From: Parundibacterium terreum
Lineage (GTDB): Bacteria; Pseudomonadota; Gammaproteobacteria; Burkholderiales; Burkholderiaceae_D
Length of the DNA: 64,000 nt
Reading direction: 5' to 3'
Assembly (NCBI RefSeq): GCF_014636315.1
Contig: NZ_BMED01000002.1
Coordinates: forward strand, 930,001-994,000
Shown: positions 10,227 through 18,286 of the stretch, one piece after another
Layout of the letters: every line of letters begins with the position of its first letter
How positions within the stretch are numbered: the first letter of the stretch is position 1
Position numbers and translations under genes: made by a program
Notes under the pieces: generated by a model
Told to the model about the DNA's origin: nothing
Databases searched by the model: none
Seen by the model: only the letters and a program-made list of their open reading frames with translations

Positions 10227-10931
10227 ATGTCTACCGTCAACGCCGATCCAGCAGAAATCCAGAAATTCAGCGACCTCGCCCACCGCTGGTGGGACCCGAC
10301 GTCCGAGTTCAAGCCGCTGCATGAAATCAATCCGCTACGCCTGGAATGGATCAATGCCCGCGCCCCACTGGCCGGCAAAAACGTGATCGACGTCGGCTGC
10401 GGCGGCGGCATCCTGGCAGAATCGATGGCAAAAAAAGGCGCGAAAGTGACCGGTATAGACCTGTCCGATAAGGCGCTGAAAGTCGCCGACCTGCACGGCC
10501 TGGAATCCGGCGTGCAAGTGCGCTATGAAAAGATCGCCGCCGAAGACATGGCCGCGCGTGAAGCCGGCCAATATGATGTGGTCACCTGCATGGAAATGCT
10601 GGAACACGTGCCGGATCCTGCTTCCATCATCAAAGCCTGCACGGCAATGGTGAAGCCGGGCGGCAAGGTATTTTTCTCCACGCTGAACCGCAACCTGAAG
10701 TCCTACCTGTTTGCCGTCATCGGCGCAGAATACCTGCTGCAACTACTACCGAAGGGTACGCATGACTATGCCAAATTCATCACCCCGGCAGAACTGAGCC
10801 AGGCCATACGCAACGCCGGCCTGCAACTGGATGCGATGAAGGGCATGAGCTACAACCCGCTGACGCAGATCTACTCCCTGAACCAGGACACCAGCGTGAA
10901 TTACATGGTTGCCTGCACCCGCCCCGCTTAA
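10227..10931 (+). CDS. ubiG: Bifunctional 2-polyprenyl-6-hydroxyphenol methylase / 3-demethylubiquinol 3-O-methyltransferase
   Basis: SAM-dependent methyltransferase that carries out both O-methylation steps of ubiquinone synthesis, cytoplasmic with membrane-bound substrate. The 234 residues match the usual length. The SAM-binding motif I is [18 protein letters not shown], followed by [10 protein letters not shown] and a C-terminal THDYAKFI region typical of UbiG. The N-terminus begins with the family's [11 protein letters not shown] motif. gph follows 109 bases downstream in the same direction, an order common in proteobacteria. Confidence 0.96.
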   Translation: MSTVNADPAEIQKFSDLAHRWWDPTSEFKPLHEINPLRLEWINARAPLAGKNVIDVGCGGGILAESMAKKGAKVTGIDLSDKALKVADLHGLESGVQVRYEKIAAEDMAAREAGQYDVVTCMEMLEHVPDPASIIKACTAMVKPGGKVFFSTLNRNLKSYLFAVIGAEYLLQLLPKGTHDYAKFITPAELSQAIRNAGLQLDAMKGMSYNPLTQIYSLNQDTSVNYMVACTRPA

Positions 10932-11040
10932 ACAGCCCAGCCACAATACTCACACGCCTTGAGCACATCCGCGCGGAGCCACGCTCCGCGCACCCAGAAC
11001 ACGCAAATGCAAACACGCAGCACAGATAGCCGAACACACC

Positions 11041-11706
11041 ATGCAAAACCCAAAAGCAATACTGTTTGACCTGGACGGCACCCTGGCCGACACCGCCCCC
11101 GATCTGGCCGCCGCGCTGAACAAAATGCGCGAAACCCGGCACCTGCTGCCCGCCCCCTACGAAAGCCTGCGCCAGTACGCATCCGCAGGCGCCCGCGGCC
11201 TGATCGGCGCCGGCTTTGGCGTGACGCCGGAGAACAAGGAATACGAAGCCCTGAAGACGGAATTCCTGAGCAACTACGAATCCGCCATCAATGTGCGCAG
11301 CCGCCTGTTTGAACACGTACCGGCGCTGCTGACAGGCCTGGATGAACTGGGCGTGCCCTGGGGCATAGTCACCAACAAAGCGGCCCGCTTTACCGATCCG
11401 CTAGTGCCATTGCTGGGCCTGCAACGCTCCGGCTGCACCATCTCCGGCGACACCACGCCGCATCCAAAACCGCACCCTGCCCCTTTGCTGGAAGCAGCCA
11501 AGCGGCTGGACATTGCACCGTCCTATTGCTGGTATGTAGGAGACGACTTGCGCGATATACAGGCTGGCCACGCCGCAGGCATGGCCACCATCGCTGCCGC
11601 CTGGGGCTATTGCGGCGCGACAGAACCCACGCACTGGAGGGCAGACGCCATCCTAGACAGCCCGCTGGAACTGCTGGAATTCATTCGCGCCAAGCTGGAT
11701 CGCTAG
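11041..11706 (+). CDS. gph: Phosphoglycolate phosphatase-type HAD hydrolase
   Basis: HAD-superfamily phosphatase of 221 residues. Motif I FDLDGTLADT (catalytic Asp), motif II around GIVTNK, and motifs III/IV HPKPHP and GDDLRDIQAG are all present, with a helical cap between motifs I and II. The usual role is removal of phosphoglycolate made during DNA repair or oxygenation. The position just after ubiG is conserved. Substrate preference among HAD cap-1 enzymes (for example pyrophosphatase PpaX or MupP, the MurNAc-6-P phosphatase found next to ubiG in pseudomonads) cannot be settled from sequence; MupP is a real alternative in this context. Confidence 0.88.
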   Translation: MQNPKAILFDLDGTLADTAPDLAAALNKMRETRHLLPAPYESLRQYASAGARGLIGAGFGVTPENKEYEALKTEFLSNYESAINVRSRLFEHVPALLTGLDELGVPWGIVTNKAARFTDPLVPLLGLQRSGCTISGDTTPHPKPHPAPLLEAAKRLDIAPSYCWYVGDDLRDIQAGHAAGMATIAAAWGYCGATEPTHWRADAILDSPLELLEFIRAKLDR

Positions 11707-11851
11707 GTCTTTTGCAACAAAGGCAGGCTAAAAATCTGCCCTGCTGCCGGATTTGACAGGTTTTGGTAACATCAAGAAATATTAGTAACATTTATTTACA
11801 TTTCTCCTATACACTATTGCCGAAATAACACTCAATAGTTTTGGAGAAATG

Positions 11852-12040
11852 ATGAACCTAGAAAAAACCTGGTACGAAGTTTCCCCTTACATCTACGGCG
11901 TGATCGGCGTCGTGGCGCTGGCAATGGCAGAATCCAAAATCGCCTACCTGTCCGCCGCCCTGCTGATGTCCTCCTCCATCACCATCATCACCCTGCGCCG
12001 GCATTACCGCGCAGCGGAAAGAGACAGTATCCGCGGCTAA
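11852..12040 (+). CDS. Small membrane protein, unknown function
   Basis: 62 residues, with a central hydrophobic region (about 13-47, probably one or two membrane spans) and a basic C-terminal tail (LRRHYRAAERD), so the tail is likely cytoplasmic. Two ATG codons are adjacent (11849 and 11852); the GGAG site at 11843-11846 fits the second better. The gene stands alone between gph and ssrA. I do not recognise a named family. Confidence 0.7.
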   Translation: MNLEKTWYEVSPYIYGVIGVVALAMAESKIAYLSAALLMSSSITIITLRRHYRAAERDSIRG

Positions 12041-12061
12041 TTCCATAGAAAGAGCATGGCT

Positions 12062-12095
12062 GCAGGGCGCAGCGCTTGAAAAGCGCCGCCCCTGC
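12062..12095. repeat. Long hairpin between small membrane gene and ssrA
   Basis: GCAGGGCG and CGCCCCTGC (one bulged C) form the lower stem; GCGCTT and AAGCGC form the upper stem around a GAA loop. It follows the stop at 12040 by about 20 bases but has no T-run, so it is either a weak or Rho-assisted end or an mRNA 3' stabiliser. Confidence 0.5.
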
Positions 12096-12107
12096 CCCAT
12101 CTACTGC

Positions 12108-12137
12108 TTACTGCTGGCACGGCAGAAGTGTTACAAT
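12108..12137 (+). promoter_or_regulatory. Candidate promoter of ssrA
   Basis: TACAAT at 12132-12137 is a good -10 hexamer, 14 bases before the tmRNA 5' end. A weak -35, TTACTG, lies 18 bases upstream (12108-12113). The transcript would start a few bases before the mature end, which RNase P then makes. Confidence 0.5.
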
Positions 12138-12150
12138 GAACATCTGTTTT

Positions 12151-12510
12151 GGGGACGACCTGGTTTCGACGTGGGTTGCAAAGCAGCGCAGGGCATACCG
12201 AGGCCAGACTACCTCGTAAATACAATCTGAACTTTATAACTGCAAACGATAACTCGTACGCATTAGCCGCTTAATACCGGCTAACTCTACACTATCTCTT
12301 CCCTAGGGTAGGCTGGCAACAGCAGTAGAGTCATTCATAGGGAATCGTCTCAAGTCGGGTCACTTGGCTTGGGACTAAATAATAGGTGGCTCGCCTGTCC
12401 GCAGCGTGCGCGTCCGCGTCGTCCAGGTTAAATCAAATGGCAGCGCTAAGTATGTAGAACTGTCTGTAGAGTGCTTGCGGACGCGGGTTCGATTCCCGCC
12501 GTCTCCACCA
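12151..12510 (+). ncRNA. ssrA: Transfer-messenger RNA (tmRNA)
   Basis: Rescues stalled ribosomes by trans-translation with SmpB. The 5' end GGGGACGACCTGG and 3' end GTCTCCACCA form the tRNA-like acceptor; the T-arm GCGGGTTCGATTCCCGC is intact and CCA is encoded. The resume codon is GCA at 12242 and the tag frame 12242-12274 reads ANDNSYALAA then TAA, close to the ANDxxxALAA tags of betaproteobacteria. The length of 360 bases is normal for a one-piece tmRNA. Its 3' end is a favoured integration site for islands, and an integrase gene starts 164 bases further on. Confidence 0.97.
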
Positions 12511-12541
12511 TCAATTAGTTTTAAGAGTTCCAAAGCTGTCC

Positions 12542-12581
12542 AAAAAAGCCGCATCTCTCTCTATGAGGATGCGGCTTTTTT
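12542..12581 (+). terminator. Intrinsic terminator of ssrA
   Basis: GCCGCATC (12548-12555) pairs with GATGCGGC (12568-12575) around a 12-base loop, with A6 before and T6 after. It lies 32 bases past the tmRNA CCA end and would work on both strands. Confidence 0.92.
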
Positions 12582-12673
12582 GTCTTATACAGTCCAATCG
12601 ATATCATTGACATCCAGCATCGATGGGGGCAACATTGGGGGCAACTCCCCTACCGCTAACCGCAGTTGCCCCC

Positions 12674-13891
12674 ATGCCCTTATCTGACACAGCAATACGA
12701 AATGCAAAACCTGGCGAGAAGTCTATCCGTATGTATGACACCGGCGGCTTGTACCTCGAAATCGCCCCGTCGGGTGGAAAATGGTGGCGCCTAAAATATC
12801 GGGTGGACGGAAAAGAAAAAAGGATCTCACTCGGTGTGTATCCCGACGTGTCCCTCAAAGACGCACGTGAAAAACGTGATACAGCCCGAAAGCAGCTCGC
12901 AAATGATGTTGATCCAGGGGAGCATCGAAAAGCAGCCAAGTCATCAAACGTCCTAGTTGGCGAAAACAGCTTTGAGGTAATTGCTCGTGAATGGTTTGTG
13001 AAATTCGCGCCAAACTGGGTTGAGACTCATTCAGATAAAATCATCCGGCGCCTTGAGCGTGACGTTTTCCCCTGGTTAGGGAAACGCCCCATTCAGGAAA
13101 TCACAGCGCCAGAGATTCTCACAGTGTTGCGGAGAATTGAGGAGCGAGGGGCTTTGGAGACGGCCCACAGGGCCTTGCAGAATTGCAGTCAAGTATTTAG
13201 ATATGCCATCGCTACAGGACGTGCAGTGCGCGATCCGGCCGCGGATCTACGCGGTGCCCTCCCCCCAGCCAGGGTAAAACATCATGCGTCCATCACTGAT
13301 CCGAAATTGATTGGTGCACTACTTCGGGCAATAAAAGGCTATGAAGGTTCACTGGTAACAAAATGCGCATTGTAGATTGCACCGCTGACTTTTGTTCGGC
13401 CCGGCGAGTTACGAAAAGCCGAGTGGAGCGAATTCAATTTTGATGAGGCGGAGTGGCGCATTCCCGCTGAGAGAATGAAAATGGGAGAAAAGCATATCGT
13501 TCCACTTTCGAAGCAAGTGCTTGCACTTTTACGGGAACTCCACCCTTTGACCGGACATGGGAAATATGTTTTTCCTGGCGCCAGGACTAACGGGCGGCCG
13601 ATGAGTGAAAACACCGTAAATGCCGGGCTTCGCCGCCTGGGATACTCCAATGACGAAATGACAGGCCATGGATTTCGGAGTATGGCTTCAACACTTTTGA
13701 ATGAGCAAGGGTGGAATCGAGATGCAATTGAGCGTCAACTCGCTCATGCAGAACGTGATTCGATCAGAGCCGCGTATAACTACGCGGAACATTTACCGGA
13801 GAGGCGTCGAATGATGCAAGCGTGGGCAGACTTCCTTGACAGCTTATCGTTGTCCACAGAAATAATGGTGCTTAAAACGAAGGTGGCTTAG
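12674..13891 (+). pseudogene. Tyrosine recombinase (P4-type integrase), interrupted by in-frame TAG
   Basis: Site-specific recombinase of about 405 residues: N-terminal DUF4102-like arm-binding domain (about 1-90, MPLSDTAIRNAKPGEK), SAM-like core-binding domain (about 95-190) and catalytic domain. The first catalytic Arg is in FVRPGELRKAEW, the HxxR pair in GHGFRSMAS, and the nucleophile Tyr in RAAYNYAEHL. Codon 234 (13373-13375) is TAG, in frame, between TKCAL and IAPLTFVRPGEL; relatives usually have a Gln or Lys there, so one base change explains it. Both halves are otherwise intact and in the same frame. Unless an amber suppressor exists, the product lacks the whole catalytic domain. The start ATG 12674 fits the family N-terminus. 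Confidence 0.9.
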
Positions 13892-14420
13892 TTTGGTCTA
13901 AATCTTTTGATTCTTTTGTTAGAGAAGCATATTTGGGACTAACAGACTTCAGCCAAGGCAACCGGATCAAAACGACGCCGAGAAAAGTGAAATTTAACTG
14001 GAGGGAACGGGGTGACAGGCGCCAAACGCCCGTTTGATTAATCGTATGAAGCAAGATTTCCGCATGGAACCTGTCAGGTTTATTATATGTTGCATTTATA
14101 AAATTGTGGCTTTTGAAGTATAAAAATACAACTTAATCTGCCCGCTGGAACAGCACCAGACGCTAAACCTAGATCTTTTTCTGGCTACAAACCCAGTAAA
14201 TACTATTCCCTACACCACACAGTTTTGAATACACAAATACTGCCGGCGGTAGATCGAGCCTGAAGTGGCTCATGAGTTGTACGACGAGGTAATTTTTCTC
14301 GTCGTTCTATTCATTAAGACTCTGACTTCCCTTTGGGGTATCCCATCGATTGCATTTACGATTGAAACAGATTATCGAAATTTTCAGTCGAATTGATTCA
14401 CGAAAATGACACCAGCCCAT
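13892..14420. other. Non-coding island stretch with one hairpin
   Basis: No convincing gene in 529 bases. A frame without a start codon runs from about 13883 to a TGA near 14039 (containing FDSFVREAYLGLTDFSQG); it may be a gene fragment but I do not recognise it. ACGACGAG (14281-14288) and CTCGTCGT (14298-14305) form a perfect 8-base hairpin followed by a short T-rich stretch, possibly a terminator facing the convergent gene at 14421. Confidence 0.5.
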
Positions 14421-15269
14421 CTACTTATTCGGCTTCATATAAATCAAATGATTTTGGAGGTCTATCAGCACCAAAATTTTCTTGAAAAAGTCAGTTCCTA
14501 ATATTCCGTCAGCATGGAACTCATCCGGCAAATCCATCAATAGGGGCTTAACGACGTTGGCACCTGGAAGCGGTAAATTTATAGAGCGACAAACGCGTTG
14601 GGGTCCCAGGTCGAAATCGCACTTGTCTATTTGAGAGCCTTTTTCAGCTACCGACACCTTCACCATTGAAATGGTTGCAGCAGAATCAAGCACCATTCGA
14701 TATACGTTCTTTCCGTTGGATATTTTAAAAATCAATCCCTCATCGCCTTTTTCATAAGGGACCGGGGTCCAATCCGTCATTGGTTTCGAAATCTCGCCAA
14801 TTTCGTCGCTAATTAAGACTGTCTTCGCGGAAAAATTTAAGAGAATTTTTTTACCTTCAAAAAAATTAAGTCCTAGCACGGAAATATCAGAATCCAACCC
14901 CTTCTGTTTGCCCAGTGAAAGGCCCCATGGAGAAAATATGACTCCCTTTAAATGAGAAAAAGGTATGCCGTTTACGGTCAGCTTTGGTACAACAAACTCG
15001 TCAGATTCATTTATTGCGCCGCTAAGATCAACGCTCTTTATTTTTTTACCAGTATATTCCAATCCTGTTATGCCTCGAGCTACTTCCGGGGTCAAATGGA
15101 GGCTGATATTTGAACCCAAATCAAGAACAAATGGCACAGTTTTTTCATTCAGCTTCAAGTCAACCACCGGTATCCCGTTGTTAAACTTTACCGGAATGAC
15201 CGCTGTTGTACTTGCAAACGTCACTGCAGTGCTTAGAAACAGAGCCCACAAACAAAAGATTTTTTTCAT
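14421..15269 (-). CDS. Secreted retropepsin-like aspartyl protease family protein
   Basis: 282 residues. A clear signal peptide (about 1-19, MKKIFCLWALFLSTAVTFAS) indicates export. Two candidate Asp motifs are present: FVLDLGSN (about residue 49) and RMVLDSAAT (about residue 193); near the end is ADGILGTDFF, followed by LVLIDLQNHLIYMK. This DxGS...DSA...GILGxDF layout is typical of double-lobed pepsin/retropepsin-like bacterial proteins. In canonical enzymes the motif is DTG or DSG; here it is DLGS and DSAA, so activity is uncertain. The gene lies alone in the AT-rich island, and its codon use is more AT-rich than that of the host genes. The start ATG 15269 is preceded by an AT-rich stretch with no obvious strong ribosome site. 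Confidence 0.65.
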   Translation of the reverse strand: MKKIFCLWALFLSTAVTFASTTAVIPVKFNNGIPVVDLKLNEKTVPFVLDLGSNISLHLTPEVARGITGLEYTGKKIKSVDLSGAINESDEFVVPKLTVNGIPFSHLKGVIFSPWGLSLGKQKGLDSDISVLGLNFFEGKKILLNFSAKTVLISDEIGEISKPMTDWTPVPYEKGDEGLIFKISNGKNVYRMVLDSAATISMVKVSVAEKGSQIDKCDFDLGPQRVCRSINLPLPGANVVKPLLMDLPDEFHADGILGTDFFKKILVLIDLQNHLIYMKPNK

Positions 15270-15401
15270 GAAATTGACAATTTGAACAATTTAAATTTAA
15301 TAAAATCGCGCTGACCTTAAAAAACTCGCTCGGCTAAGTGCCTTTGCCTTGGTGGTCAAGTCGATTAATATCATGATAAACCTTGGGGCCGTCGAGGCTA
15401 A

Positions 15402-15539
15402 TTGACTCGCATAATTGTCGCTCATCGCCCGGAAACAATCGCTACCGCTCAACGCGTTGTCGTTCTTGAACATGGAGAAATTGTTCAAGACGTGCTACAA
15501 GGAGAAGCGCCGGAACCGCGAAAAGAATTACGAGCTTGA
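15402..15539 (+). pseudogene. C-terminal fragment of a bacteriocin-type ABC exporter ATPase
   Basis: A 45-codon open stretch translates to LTRIIVAHRPETI followed by ATAQRVVVLEHGEIVQ and a TGA at 15537-15539. AHRPETI is the H-loop region characteristic of the peptidase-containing ABC transporters that export colicin V-like peptides, here only the last part of the nucleotide-binding domain. A stop codon (TAA, 15399-15401) lies directly upstream in frame, and no Walker or signature motif was found upstream in any frame, so it is a relic left by deletion. It shows that the island once carried a peptide secretion system. Confidence 0.7.
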
Positions 15540-15759
15540 CCACGTCCTGGGCGCTTTAGCCTGGATAAAAAAGGTAACGATTGGGAACAACTTCGTCTTT
15601 AATTTGATAACTTGGTCTTGACCGGCTTCAATATAAAAGATTGGTAACCCAGGTACAGCGTATTTGTACTCCTTAAAACAGGATACGCAAATACAACCTC
15701 GTGGCAACAAAACCGCGTCGCGCAGATCAGTTTAAGTTTTGACAGAATAATGAACTACC

Positions 15760-15975
15760 ATGAGCCGGAACCACATCGACCTAATTTGTCCATATTGCGG
15801 GGAACTTGTCCTTCAACTACCAACTGAAGCACGACCGATTCAGGAACGACAATACATATGCACTTCTTGTAATCGTAAAACTAAAATTGCTAAATTGATG
15901 ACCAGCAACGGCAATACATTTCAGGATTACACGCGTCAAAACAGTCCGAATGCGCAAATTGTTGATTTGCACTGA
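15760..15975 (+). CDS. Small zinc-ribbon protein, 3' end formed by IS21-type end
   Basis: 71 residues with two CxxC pairs (CPYCGE near residue 10 and CTSCNRK near residue 34), so probably a single zinc ribbon. It is not recognised as a named family. The stop TGA (15973-15975) coincides with the first bases of the IS21-like terminal sequence, so the original gene was probably longer and was cut by the insertion (inference). No strong ribosome site precedes the ATG. It may be a transcribed remnant rather than a working gene. Confidence 0.45.
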   Translation: MSRNHIDLICPYCGELVLQLPTEARPIQERQYICTSCNRKTKIAKLMTSNGNTFQDYTRQNSPNAQIVDLH

Positions 15976-16446
15976 AAACTGACCCACTTTGCTGGGAAAT
16001 TTGCACGTAATTCTGACCCACGTTTAGAACACAATCCTACTTGTCTTGACGAGTAGGAGATTGGAGTGATCGACGTGGCATTACTAGGCATTATTCGACG
16101 CTGGCACATTCGTGACCAGGTCCCCTTGAGAGAGATCGCCAGAAGGCTGGGCATCTCACGCAACACTGTCCGGCGCTATCTGCGCTCGGAAATGACCGAG
16201 CCGGCCTACGCGGAGCGGCAAACAACCAGTGCCATCGATAAATATGCTTTCCAGCTTTCGGGCTGGTTAAAGACGGAGGCAGGCAAAAACCGCAAGCATC
16301 GCCGCAGCCTGAAACAACTGCACTTGGATCTGAAGGAATTGGGATTCGAAGGGTCGTACGACCGGGTGGCAGCCTTTGCCAGGCAGTGGAAGGTGGATCA
16401 AACTGACCGGGTCAATTCAGCAAGCAAAAGAACAGCCAGCAAATAA
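15973..16446 (+). mobile_element. IS21-family insertion sequence, left-end remnant
   Basis: The terminal region holds two direct copies of CTGACCCAC (15979-15987 and 16013-16021), the multiple terminal repeat pattern typical of IS21 elements, followed by the first part of istA. The rest of istA, all of istB and the right end are missing; homology ends somewhere in 16400-16446, where an unrelated frame takes over. The element cannot move by itself. Confidence 0.75.
16066..16446 (+). pseudogene. istA: IS21-family transposase IstA, truncated
   Basis: 126 codons of a protein that is normally about 500 residues. The N-terminal helix-turn-helix is clear (REIARRLGISRNTVRRYLRS), followed by WLKTEAGKNRKHRRSLKQLH and YDRVAAFARQWK, which are typical of the IstA DNA-binding region. 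The DDE catalytic domain is entirely missing. The start is GTG 16066 with an AGGAG ribosome site. The last 15 or so residues (after QWKVDQ) no longer resemble IstA and belong to the deletion junction. Confidence 0.85.
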
Positions 16447-16472
16447 TTTCACAAAAACTGGGCGCCACAGTA

Positions 16473-17156
16473 GTGGAACAGTCGGAACCCGGATATGGAT
16501 ATGTGTCATTAGGAGGCGGAGGTACGATTACACCTCAGACTATCAAGCCAGAAACTCTTTTTAGACTGCTAGCAGAATATGAGGAAATGGGTATTTCTTG
16601 GGACGACGAAAAGCGACTGGCAATCGAGCTTCTTAACTCGGCCCTCGTCGAAACCTCATTGAACGCAAGATTTTTAAACATGATGTTTATGTTCGAAAGC
16701 CTCGCAGTGCAAGAACAACGGCCTCAGCCCATAGTCGACCTAGTAAACTCTTTTATAGAAACCACCAAGCTAAACGCGAGAGAAATTGAAGATGGAATTT
16801 CAAAAGATATTTACGACACCATAATCTCGCAACTAGGCAATTTGAAGAATGATTCAATTAATAAATCACTGCAAAAGGTTGCGTTAGAAATTGCCCCGAA
16901 TTCTAAGTATATGAATCTGTCAGCAGACAACTTTATGCGCTACTGCTATAACAAACGAAGCAATTTGGCACATGGTGGCAATATAGGAATGTCAAATGAA
17001 GACCAAATGAAAATGGTGATTGAATTGCAAAAACTCTCTATCGATGCAATTGTTCATATCTGCAAACTAAAGAAAATCACCTTATTCCCGGAAGATATAG
17101 GACCACCAAATATCAATATGAATATTGGTCCACATGCGGTCGTCCCAGCTAGCTAA
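16473..17156 (+). CDS. HEPN-like (ApeA-type C-terminal) protein, possibly 5'-truncated
   Basis: 227 residues from a GTG at 16473. The frame is open upstream to about 16407, inside the IS21 junction, so the original start may be lost. The protein is largely helical and carries KRSNLAHGG near residue 170, matching the Rx4-6H motif of HEPN domains, which in many antiviral and toxin proteins is an RNase centre. The length and the Arg-X4-His context resemble the C-terminal HEPN of ApeA-like or abortive-infection proteins. The C-terminal tail is Asn/Pro-rich (NINMNIGPH). Base composition is AT-rich, as in the rest of the island. The function assignment is inference from one motif. Confidence 0.5.
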   Translation: MEQSEPGYGYVSLGGGGTITPQTIKPETLFRLLAEYEEMGISWDDEKRLAIELLNSALVETSLNARFLNMMFMFESLAVQEQRPQPIVDLVNSFIETTKLNAREIEDGISKDIYDTIISQLGNLKNDSINKSLQKVALEIAPNSKYMNLSADNFMRYCYNKRSNLAHGGNIGMSNEDQMKMVIELQKLSIDAIVHICKLKKITLFPEDIGPPNINMNIGPHAVVPAS

Positions 17157-17385
17157 TTTGTTGAGCTAACCCTATAAAACTAGGCACACGTTCGACAGCT
17201 TAATGCCGTAAGCTGGAGAATATCCTATGTGCGTGAAGACGCATGTGAGAGACCCCGGAACGGCTGCTTGACTTTCGCCTCACGAATCTGAGCGCGCTTG
17301 CAAGCTACATGTCACCATGTGTACTGCCCTAATAGCACCTTAGAGTCATTCTAATTAGCCACTGAATGCACCAAATCCCACCCCA

Positions 17386-17637
17386 TCAAAAAAACGGCCA
17401 CCTCAATATCCCCTTCAAATGCAGGATAGGCCGCACTGAGAAGTAGGCAATAACAACACCAAAGAACAGCAGGCAGCTCAAATCGCCCATGAACGCAAGC
17501 CCGACGCCGACTACCAGCGCAACCGACATCAGCAGCATCAGCCAGACTTCTATGCTCTTGAAAAATCCGCCGGCCTCGCGCCAAACCTGCACGATCAACG
17601 ATCCCACTTCCTTCAATGTTCTGTCCTGATGCTTCAT
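17386..17637 (-). CDS. Small inner-membrane protein, unknown function
   Basis: 83 residues starting at ATG 17637, which has an AGAGAAG ribosome site; the frame is also open to 17673. Two hydrophobic segments (about residues 32-51, WLMLLMSVALVVGVGLAF, and 55-70, LLFFGVVIAYFSV) suggest a two-span membrane protein with a charged N-terminus. I do not recognise a family. Host-like codon use suggests that it lies outside the island. Confidence 0.55.
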   Translation of the reverse strand: MKHQDRTLKEVGSLIVQVWREAGGFFKSIEVWLMLLMSVALVVGVGLAFMGDLSCLLFFGVVIAYFSVRPILHLKGILRWPFF

Positions 17638-17709
17638 TACACTTCTCTTAACAATACTAAATTGGCAATCCAAGCTTAAGGATTGCCCAAAACAGAATTA
17701 TTTCACACA

Positions 17710-17880
17710 TCAGGAACGGACGTTTATCGCGGCCTGAAAACCGTTAAGCCCAGCAATTGCCGCGCTAGCGTCCAACCCAATCGCGGGCATTTTTTTGCTC
17801 ACTGCATTGACCCCAGCTAGCTTGATCCAACTCCCGCTACCTGGCGATTCAAATCTGTGACCACTGACAAAAACTGACAT
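17710..17880 (-). CDS. Small hypothetical protein (56 aa)
   Basis: A 56-codon frame from ATG 17880 with a well-placed AAAGG ribosome site (spacing 5). The product is neutral to basic and Ala/Gly/Ser-rich (LDASAAIAGLNGFQAA near the end), with no clear membrane span. It is divergent from the plus-strand small ORF at 17957. No family is recognised; it is supported only by the ribosome site and host-like codons. Confidence 0.4.
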   Translation of the reverse strand: MSVFVSGHRFESPGSGSWIKLAGVNAVSKKMPAIGLDASAAIAGLNGFQAAINVRS

Positions 17881-17956
17881 AGCGACCTTTTATGATGAAG
17901 TCCAAGCCCAACGAAACCCTTTTCGTTCCGCCCAGACCTAAGCCTGAAGGACCGCC

Positions 17957-18127
17957 ATGCTACTCACCCTGCTACCACTACTCCCTTTTTCCTTCGCGTA
18001 CTTGAGAGGAAAATTAAGCGAGTTAAAGATAGAGCCAGAATCCGGCAATGATGTTTTTGATGCTCTAGCACCACAGGCCGCTACAGGCCGGAACAATCAC
18101 GTCTATCGCAGAACTGACGAATGTTAG
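17957..18127 (+). CDS. Small hypothetical protein (56 aa) with hydrophobic N-terminus
   Basis: ATG 17957 is preceded by AAGGA with a 5-base spacer. The N-terminus (MLLTLLPLLPFSFAYLRGK) looks like a signal anchor; the remainder is short and polar. There is no family match. An overlapping frame from 17892 is also open but less likely. The stretch from 18128 to the next gene at 18287 shows nothing. Confidence 0.35.
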   Translation: MLLTLLPLLPFSFAYLRGKLSELKIEPESGNDVFDALAPQAATGRNNHVYRRTDEC

Positions 18128-18286
18128 TTCTGCTATCTGTGAGCATGCAGTCTTACGGCAGATTGATATGAAGCCGGCTTCTCTTATCGCCTGCAGCAAA
18201 GCTGTATGTGCATTCGCACTGGAGAAAGAAGGCGGGAGAAATACTTTGGAAGGGGAAAAATAAAATGCTGCGGTGTTCAGGCCCTG

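Larger units (their letters stand above)
12511..17160. mobile_element. Decayed genomic island at the ssrA 3' end (right boundary uncertain)
   Basis: A P4-type integrase gene next to the tmRNA 3' end, AT-rich base composition compared with both flanks, an IS21-family remnant, and fragments of an ABC exporter all point to an integrated element in decay. The left end is the ssrA 3' terminus. I searched by eye for a second copy of the tmRNA 3' end (GATTCCCGCCGTCTCCACCA) and found none in the window, so the right end is lost or too diverged; 17160 is the last clearly foreign gene end. The integrase is interrupted, so the island is probably immobile. Confidence 0.6.

Noticed and set aside
12476-12510. 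An att direct repeat bounding the island on both sides
   Set aside because: Only the copy at the ssrA 3' end was found; no second copy of the terminal sequence is visible in the window, so no pair is annotated.
13373-13375. The integrase TAG as a recoded codon (pyrrolysine or readthrough)
   Set aside because: Pyrrolysine genes are not seen, integrases are not known to use it, and the residue expected there is Gln or Lys; simple mutation is enough.
12108-17160. CRISPR array, rRNA operon or origin of replication in the window
   Set aside because: No spaced repeats of CRISPR type, no rRNA sequences and no DnaA-box clusters were seen anywhere in the 64 kb.
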